From contig DBQB01000065.1 in the NCBI GenBank assembly GCA_002305685.1, positions 1 to 12,541 of the forward strand: DNA of 12,541 bases. Reading direction: 5' to 3'. Within the stretch, counting starts at the first letter, position 1. Each line of letters opens with the position of its first letter. The DNA comes from Ruminococcaceae bacterium UBA1405. GTDB lineage: Bacteria > Bacillota > Clostridia > Oscillospirales > Ruminococcaceae. A model generated the notes under the pieces. The model was not told where the DNA came from. It worked only from the letters and a program-made list of their open reading frames with translations, and did not search any database. This document shows positions 8,901-12,541 of the stretch, piece by piece. The translations under genes were made by a program, and so were the position numbers.

Positions 8901-10376
8901 AACGGAGGTGAAGTCTGCACTTTGCCCAGCGGCGAGGAGGTCAACTTCTATCAGGTGATCCCGCTCTATCGGAATGAGATGGAGTATAAGATGGAGCATG
9001 ATGCGGACGCTCTGCTTAAAAAAATGGCAGGCATCAGTTTTGTGGTCAATCCCACCCGCCAGAATGCCATCACCAGAGGAACGCTTGCAGAGGAAGAATT
9101 CACCGGCGATATGGACGATGCCGCATGGCACCTGGAATCCATTCAGGAAAAGGGCCTGCCGGTGGATGAGCTGAGTGCCTACAACCACATGGCAATCTAT
9201 CTGCGCTGGTGCATGGAGCATGATCTGATGAGCGCAGAATTCATGGAGCGGTACTGGGAGCAGGTGCAGCCGTTTATGGCAGATCTAAGCCGCGCCGATC
9301 TGCGTGGCTTTATCCGGGACCAGCTGAAAGGACAGCTCTTTGGGGCGTTGTTCAACAAGGAGGGCGCAGCCTTTGCTGGATATTACTATGGCGAGGCGGA
9401 TAGCCCGTACTTCCCCAGCGACATTGATAACTATGCTTTGGAGTATTTCGGTTCAGAGCAATATTATTCCGATAAGTTCCAGGATGAAGCCTATCTGTTC
9501 ATCCCATTTGATGAAAACTATTATCAGGCTATGGCAAAAGTCATGGAAAAACGATTCGTCAACTGGCAGGGGCAAAGTTTCGATGAGGCCACTCTGGAAC
9601 CTTCGGAACTCGCAAAAGCCATGATGGAATATCTGAACTGTGAATGCACCTATTTTCCCTCGATGGCAGACGACGACCCCATCATGTCGGCATACAGCTA
9701 TGCCAAACGGGATGGCGTGAAAGAGGGATTTGTGCCGGTATTGTTGCGAGCGGATGACGAAACCCTGTGGGAATGCCTGATTCTAAATTCCGACCCGGAC
9801 AGCGATGGCGAGGACAACTATGCTTTCGACCCAGGCAAGGTTGCCGAATACCGGGAAAAGATGCTTGCCGCCCCCCTCCAGGACGGGAAGGCCGTTCTGG
9901 AGGGACTGGTTGGGCAGCGTAAGGAAGAAGCCGAGGACGACGACATGGACTGGGATGAGGAGATCCTGGGCGAGATGGAGGGCGGATATGATAACCGTCG
10001 TTTTTCAAGCTACTGGAATTCCGATAATAATATGACCTATCCTCTCATTCTGGCTAAAATCCCCGTGAAGAATCCTTGGGAGATTTTTGCCTATCTGCCC
10101 TTTGGTGGCTGGAATGAATGTCCTAACACGCCGGAGTTAATGGCAGTTGCGAAATACTGGTTTGAACAGCATGGGGCGGTGCCCGCTGCCATGAGCCACG
10201 ACGAGTTGGAGTTCCTGCTCCCGGCTCCTGTTTCCGAGAAAGAGGCCATAGATGTGGCGGTGGAGCTGTACGGCTTCTGCCCCGATGTGATTGACCAGGG
10301 GCCGGAGGACGCCACCGTGGGCGCTCTGGCCGATGTGCTGCGACAGTCCACTGTTTGGTACTTCTGGTGGGATTGA
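5943..10376 (+). CDS. Giant TPR-SUFU-DUF4253 fusion protein, probable polyimmunity protein
   Basis: This is a 1477-residue acidic cytosolic protein with an ATG start 7 bases after GAGGGGG. Residues 1-120 hold TPR-like helices (ALRYFEKALKARPGD). Residues about 130-490 are a module I recall from Clostridia TPR proteins of unknown function (EHWNIWVGRQP, FLGGATGLYCGYLDFIAWDL). Residues about 585-665 hold further TPRs (GRLEEARSYAEKGAQEEPDY). Residues about 830-1040 are a Suppressor-of-fused (SUFU) domain: HVDICVVPPSEARDYYTLVT, MGMGAHRMNVPEEL, then EEVNFYQVIPLYRNEMEYK. Residues about 1054-1195 (AYNHMAIYLRWCMEHDLMS, NKEGAAFAGYYYG) resemble DUF7832. Residues about 1260-1477 are a clear DUF4253 domain, with FGGWNECP, ELYGFCPDVIDQG and the terminal VWYFWWD. 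SUFU is an established immunity-protein family in toxin systems; a multi-toxin antidote role is inferred. Residues 1310-1345 form an acidic linker. Confidence 0.85.
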   Translation: MDLLKQCQQWFEQDEAQKVIDALEAIPAEERTPELDSELAKAYIAVAHIGEREPFEKALELLAPHEEYFAEDHCWNYRIALAYYCLDEEGPALRYFEKALKARPGDKDTQEYIDDCRRRLSLPRFPKNFRERTREAWAAFAQIEGSLRQIMDTDKTRQQGEELIEICGNALETALGDTSFELGFNGDKYELILSPEGLRSRLFPLVYFQKQAPESVLEHWNIWVGRQPCEGFELRAGEIEVRAEDVQMWAEETEDHQVSLVLYCEKLTPILKEDTDKVWWALSMLVDQTIGEVSAIAFVAGFDVYAQPKDEPAMLLSQLPELLQSMGLSLWRDGSDYLEKSFLAYELEPVEDPEADWRLDVYTGTCRLPVIINDYLTARSDAVDEYHKDGIAVGFLCYPLEGFTGEERSKAVLDFRDDLRDTILREAGAEAVTFLGGATGLYCGYLDFIAWDLPAVLKAAQAFFEGSGLPYAHFHAFRRDVGGVPLLDEKEPEPDIHEETGSLLSTEDIEILESFDEGTAAYFGKMLDWLENFIKSGVEEGRFSEKQAHQDLQIALWYAFACNNLDDYIHYYRAVEWMKDSEKNAAGCAAWYYRYSVALMYCGRLEEARSYAEKGAQEEPDYPWIWLQVGKLRAHFGDQAGALVAVEQGLKLEPGDYEFLTLQEEIKAGATLEQMEYHWINPDADQLLQQGLGEDVDDKQRALACIRVDEAGLADFYELFCPERYGYEKNAPCCEFRYPVKEHLVELSFRMNEAGLSKMGTDWLRHLKERLDSGEWLNHTPEGEPEGILIAVLVDQTRRIGLVYQQPGDDQYFQIFLNPDGTKADAFWSSRKNSEPEIYSEDEMSAIEQHIKNTFGEFENVFHELVSPDIHVDICVVPPSEARDYYTLVTMGMGAHRMNVPEELAEYKLERAELAIALPPDWKLDEESLKDERWYWPIGLLKVLARLPISNDTWLGFGHTMDKQSPFAEDTELCAALLVGPQDVVWNGGEVCTLPSGEEVNFYQVIPLYRNEMEYKMEHDADALLKKMAGISFVVNPTRQNAITRGTLAEEEFTGDMDDAAWHLESIQEKGLPVDELSAYNHMAIYLRWCMEHDLMSAEFMERYWEQVQPFMADLSRADLRGFIRDQLKGQLFGALFNKEGAAFAGYYYGEADSPYFPSDIDNYALEYFGSEQYYSDKFQDEAYLFIPFDENYYQAMAKVMEKRFVNWQGQSFDEATLEPSELAKAMMEYLNCECTYFPSMADDDPIMSAYSYAKRDGVKEGFVPVLLRADDETLWECLILNSDPDSDGEDNYAFDPGKVAEYREKMLAAPLQDGKAVLEGLVGQRKEEAEDDDMDWDEEILGEMEGGYDNRRFSSYWNSDNNMTYPLILAKIPVKNPWEIFAYLPFGGWNECPNTPELMAVAKYWFEQHGAVPAAMSHDELEFLLPAPVSEKEAIDVAVELYGFCPDVIDQGPEDATVGALADVLRQSTVWYFWWD

Positions 10377-10383
10377 AAGGAGG
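10376..10383 (+). promoter_or_regulatory. Ribosome-binding site that fixes a GTG start
   Basis: AAAGGAGG shares its first base with the last base of the preceding stop codon (10374-10376) and lies six bases before GTG 10390. It decides the start of the next gene and suggests translational coupling to the giant gene upstream. Confidence 0.65.
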
Positions 10384-10389
10384 ATTTTT

Positions 10390-11103
10390 GTGGGATACGA
10401 TGTGAGTTTTCACCCGATTTCACCAGAGGAAATGCAGGAATGGTATTTTACTCCCTTAACCTGGATACAGCAGGGACAGGAGGAAAAAGTGCTGGCCCTT
10501 GCTGCGCAGCATGGAATGGAGGATTTCTATGCCGAAAAATATCTGAATACCTTGCGCGTTGGGGCTGAAACGGAATCTAACGAGCTGTTTGATAAAAGTC
10601 ACGGCTTCTATATTGCTGTGATTCAAGGGTTTTTCCGAGATTACTATTACACCAGAGGCAGTGCCTTTTCGTTCCTGGTGGAACAAAAGCCAGAATATGC
10701 GCGGTACTTCACCTCATGGGATCAAGTGACTCCTGTTTCCTTTCCAAACCCCGTGCAGAACCGAATCATCGAAAACTATTGCTCCGGTGTATATCTGTCT
10801 CCAGATCAAGTTATGCAGCTTCTCAAAGACATGGAGCAGGACCCCAAAGTGTGTGAAGATCTGGAGAGGATTTGGAGCAATGGGCAAATTGCTGTGCTGA
10901 AAAAAGCACTTTCTGCCGCTGCAAAGTCAGGAGTCGGTCTGTTGGAGGCCACTGAAGTGGTAGAGCCAAACCCCCTCAGCCCGAATGAGAGCACAAGCTA
11001 CTCTAACCTGTACCACTGTGATTGGGACGGAGTATATCTCTACATAGATACTGTTAGTAGTCAATTAGCGGATGCGATTGGAAGAAATGGGGAACAAGAA
11101 TAA
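10390..11103 (+). CDS. Hypothetical protein, GTG start, last intact gene of the operon
   Basis: This is a 237-residue protein beginning (f)MGYDVSFHPISPEEMQ at GTG 10390, placed by an AAAGGAGG site six bases upstream; longer versions would overlap the preceding gene by about 80 bases. The sequence looks mostly helical and aromatic-rich, with a helix-rich middle (LSPDQVMQLLKDMEQD, then AVLKKALSAAAKSG) and a C-terminal stretch with LYHCDWDGVYLYIDT. No signal peptide or membrane segment is seen, so it is probably cytosolic. I do not recognise the family with confidence. Position at the end of a run of immunity-like genes, with tight coupling to the SUFU/DUF4253 fusion, suggests it belongs to the same functional set. 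It stops at 11101-11103, and an apparently broken gene follows after 17 bases. Confidence 0.7.
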   Translation: MGYDVSFHPISPEEMQEWYFTPLTWIQQGQEEKVLALAAQHGMEDFYAEKYLNTLRVGAETESNELFDKSHGFYIAVIQGFFRDYYYTRGSAFSFLVEQKPEYARYFTSWDQVTPVSFPNPVQNRIIENYCSGVYLSPDQVMQLLKDMEQDPKVCEDLERIWSNGQIAVLKKALSAAAKSGVGLLEATEVVEPNPLSPNESTSYSNLYHCDWDGVYLYIDTVSSQLADAIGRNGEQE

Positions 11104-11120
11104 GCGGTTGGGAGGATTTT

Positions 11121-11245
11121 ATGGAACAAAAACTCCCGGCAGATATTTTTCGGAGTCCCTGGACTACCTGTGGGATGCCCTGATCCAGCCGCCCGGAGGG
11201 GTGCTGGACATCAATATGGAGAAATATGCCTCGGGAGGTCATTGA
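11121..11245 (+). pseudogene. Frameshifted 5' remnant of a further operon gene
   Basis: GGGAGGA (11110-11116) is followed at good spacing by ATG 11121, but that frame stops after 20 codons at 11183. A second frame carries a protein-like sequence, roughly FSESLDYLWDALIQPPGG then VLDINMEKYASGG, ending at TGA 11243-11245. One extra T in the T-run near 11145 would join the two frames as MEQKLPADIFSESLDYLWDA and onward. I therefore read this as the start of another gene, frameshifted and then cut off by the insertion sequence. The SLDYLWDAL pattern faintly recalls the barstar motif NLDALWDxL, but this is too weak for a family call. An alternative is a short intact ORF from ATG 11087 in the second frame. 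Confidence 0.4.
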
Positions 11246-11274
11246 CTTTATCATACCAGCAAAGGAGCTTCCTG

Positions 11275-11280
11275 TATAAT
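11275..11280 (+). promoter_or_regulatory. Consensus -10 box (TATAAT) in IS left end
   Basis: A perfect TATAAT lies about 40 bases before the hairpin and 115 bases before the transposase start. No acceptable -35 hexamer lies 16-18 bases upstream. In IS110 elements a full promoter is known to form when right and left ends are joined in the circular intermediate, which would fit a lone -10 box near the left end. Confidence 0.4.
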
Positions 11281-11285
11281 ACAAA

Positions 11286-11394
11286 CATAGGGGATTCCAA
11301 GAAAGGTGGTTGATAAAAAGATACCTCAGAGTAAAATAAGATTTGCTGACTTTGCCGGTTAGTAAAAATCTTATTAAACAGAGAGGTATCCGAA
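11286..11394 (+). ncRNA. Candidate bridge RNA in the IS110 left non-coding region
   Basis: IS110-group elements encode a structured bridge RNA in the non-coding end before the transposase gene; it binds the transposase and pairs with target and donor DNA through internal loops. Here the region between a TATAAT box and the transposase start contains a strong composite hairpin (11320-11390): an 8-bp stem, a symmetric 7/7-nt internal loop, a 10-bp stem, then a 5-bp stem with a 7-nt end loop. Limits given are approximate: the 5' end is set about six bases after the -10 box and the 3' end at the start codon. Role is by analogy; only one clear looped stem was found, so a second loop would have to lie upstream in 11286-11319 or inside the gene. 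Confidence 0.4.
11320..11390 (+). repeat. Nested inverted repeat (hairpin) covering the transposase ribosome-binding site
   Basis: The outer arms GATACCTC (11320-11327) and GAGGTATC (11383-11390) are perfectly complementary, as are the inner arms AATAAGATTT (11335-11344) and AAATCTTATT (11366-11375). Inside these, CTGAC (11346-11350) can pair with GTTAG (11358-11362), including one G-U pair. The internal loop is 7 nt on each side (11328-11334 and 11376-11382). The outer 3' arm contains the GAGG of the transposase ribosome-binding site, so the folded form should hinder transposase translation. Confidence 0.85.
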
Positions 11395-12522
11395 ATGAAG
11401 TATAACACACAAAACGCAAAAATTGCATCCATTACTGAAAAAACTTTAATTGTTGGTATTGATGTTGGAAGTGAAACTTATTTTGCCCGTGCTTTCGACT
11501 GGAGGAATTATGAATTCACCAAAAAGCCTTTTGAATTTAGCAATAACGAAGCAGGTTTTTTGTCATTCAAAGCCTGGGTGGAGGATCTTTTAGAGAAAAA
11601 TGGCAAATCCGTTGTGATTCCTGGTATGGAGCCAACCGGTCATTACTGGTTCGCCCTGGGAAAATTCCTGCAGGACAATGGGATGAGGCCGGTGCATGTA
11701 AATCCCCATCACGTAAAAAAGTCGAAAGAACTGGACGACAATAATCCCAATAAGAATGACCGTAAAGATCCAAAGACGATCGCCAGTCTTGTGAATGAAG
11801 GACGTTTTTCTTATCCATATATACCGACCGGCGTTTATGCAGAGATCAGGAGTTTGTCAAACATGCGGTTCCAGGCACAGGAAGAGCTTACCAGAGCCAA
11901 AAACCGGATCGCCAGATGGTTCTCCATCTATTTCCCGGAGTATAAAGACGTTTACAGGGATTTCAAGGCGGTCAGCGGAAGGATCGTGCTGCAGGCGGCG
12001 CCGCTGCCGGAGGATATCCGGAAACTGGGTGTGGAAGGTGTAAACCGGATCTGGAGGGGCGCAAAGCTGAGGGGCGCCGGAATGAAGAGGGCAAAGACCC
12101 TGGTATTGGCTGCGGAGCATAGCATCGGGAGTAAGGAAGCGCCGGAAGCGGCAAGGATAGAACTCAGGAACCTGCTGAATGACATGGATGTATATGCGTC
12201 AAGAGTGGAAGAACTGCTTGGAATGATAGAAGAAAAGCTAAAAGAGATCCCTTACATCGATAAACTGATGGCAATCAAGGGAGTCGGATTGCTTACCGTC
12301 AGCGGATTTATTGCAGAAGCCGGAGATATCAGACGTTTCGAAGATCCGAAACAGCTGCAGAAGCTGGCAGGGTATGCGATTGTGGCAAATGAATCGGGAA
12401 AGCACAAAGGGGAAAGCCGGATCAGTTACAGGGGCAGGAAACGTCTGAGATATGTGCTGTATGAGGCGGCGCTGTCGCTGATCGGGAAGAATGCGGATTT
12501 CAAAGAGATCCATGAGTATTGA
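11395..12522 (+). pseudogene. IS110-family transposase, probably frameshifted at its C-terminus
   Basis: This RNA-guided recombinase-type transposase has an N-terminal RuvC-like DEDD domain and a C-terminal Transposase_20 domain. D23 (VGIDVGSE), E79 (GMEPTGHYW), D122 and D125 (NDRKDPKTIA) form the DEDD set. The C-terminal domain shows IKGVGLLTVSGFIAEAGDIRRF, LQKLAGYAIV and ESGKHKGESRISYRGRKRLR, with S334 the likely catalytic serine. The frame stops after 375 residues at EIHEY, whereas relatives usually continue through a Y-x-T-R..NPLKKMQ segment to about 400-430. Removing GA at 12521-12522 restores Y-R-T-S-K-N-G, which matches that continuation, so a 2-bp insertion (or equivalent 1-bp loss) is likely. 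All catalytic residues precede the break. The ATG lies after GAGAGG, buried in the upstream hairpin. A real early stop or a sequencing error remains possible. Confidence 0.7.
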
Positions 12523-12541
12523 ACCGAACCAGTAAAAACGG

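Larger units (their letters stand above)
11255..12541 (+). mobile_element. IS110-family insertion sequence, left part, right end outside window
   Basis: The element consists of a 5' non-coding region with strong secondary structure followed by an IS110-type transposase. IS110 elements lack conspicuous terminal inverted repeats and usually make no long target duplication, so the left boundary cannot be read exactly; it lies somewhere after the broken gene (about 11225-11275) and before the hairpin at 11320. The right end is beyond 12541. The element sits directly behind the immunity-like operon and seems to have split its next gene. Confidence 0.7.

Noticed and set aside
8430..9221. 263-codon open frame on the - strand
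   Set aside because: It is antisense to the SUFU-encoding part of the giant gene, whose + strand reading has clear domain motifs.
11121..11245. Barstar gene
   Set aside because: Only a short LDYLWDAL-like stretch resembles the barstar core; the YGxN part and the rest are missing, so the family was not assigned.
11242..11280. TTGACT plus TATAAT as a complete promoter
   Set aside because: The spacer is 27 bases, far from the usual 16-18.

Overview
The window reads as low-to-mid GC Firmicutes DNA, most likely a gut Clostridia (Lachnospiraceae or Oscillospiraceae type). The grounds are strong purine-rich Shine-Dalgarno sites before nearly every gene, dense co-directional packing, the style of the protein families, and an IS110-family transposase of a type I associate with that group. 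No rRNA, tRNA, CRISPR array, phage structural gene or plasmid replication gene was seen.

Positions 1-11103 hold nine genes, all on the + strand, with gaps of at most a few tens of bases or stop codons that overlap the next ribosome-binding site. This looks like one long operon or part of one. In order: the 3' end of an unknown small gene; a zinc-ribbon protein with a TTG start; an 811-residue propeller-like protein with a C-terminal domain resembling DUF6892; a protein with a formylglycine-generating-enzyme-like (SUMF1-like) fold and an unusual cysteine cluster; an 82-residue Imm74-like protein; a leucine-rich-repeat plus NTF2-fold immunity-like protein; a 78-residue unknown; a 1477-residue fusion with TPRs, a Suppressor-of-fused (SUFU) domain, a DUF7832-like segment and a clear C-terminal DUF4253 domain; and a 237-residue unknown with a GTG start.

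SUFU, NTF2-fold, LRR and Imm74 domains are all known from immunity proteins of bacterial polymorphic toxin systems. Their side-by-side occurrence without any toxin is the signature of a polyimmunity locus: a bank of antidotes against toxins delivered by competitors. This reading is inference from domain content. The partner toxins cannot be named from the sequence, and several genes have no function I can assign.

Positions 11104-11394 contain a short, apparently frameshifted gene remnant and then the left end of an insertion sequence. The IS110-family (DEDD/serine) transposase runs from 11395 to a stop at 12522. Its 5' non-coding region has an isolated TATAAT box and a strong multi-part hairpin (11320-11390) with a symmetric 7/7-nt internal loop. 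This is a good candidate for part of the element's bridge RNA, and its 3' arm also covers the transposase ribosome-binding site. The transposase appears cut short: the expected family continuation lies in another frame immediately after the stop, so this copy may be inactive.
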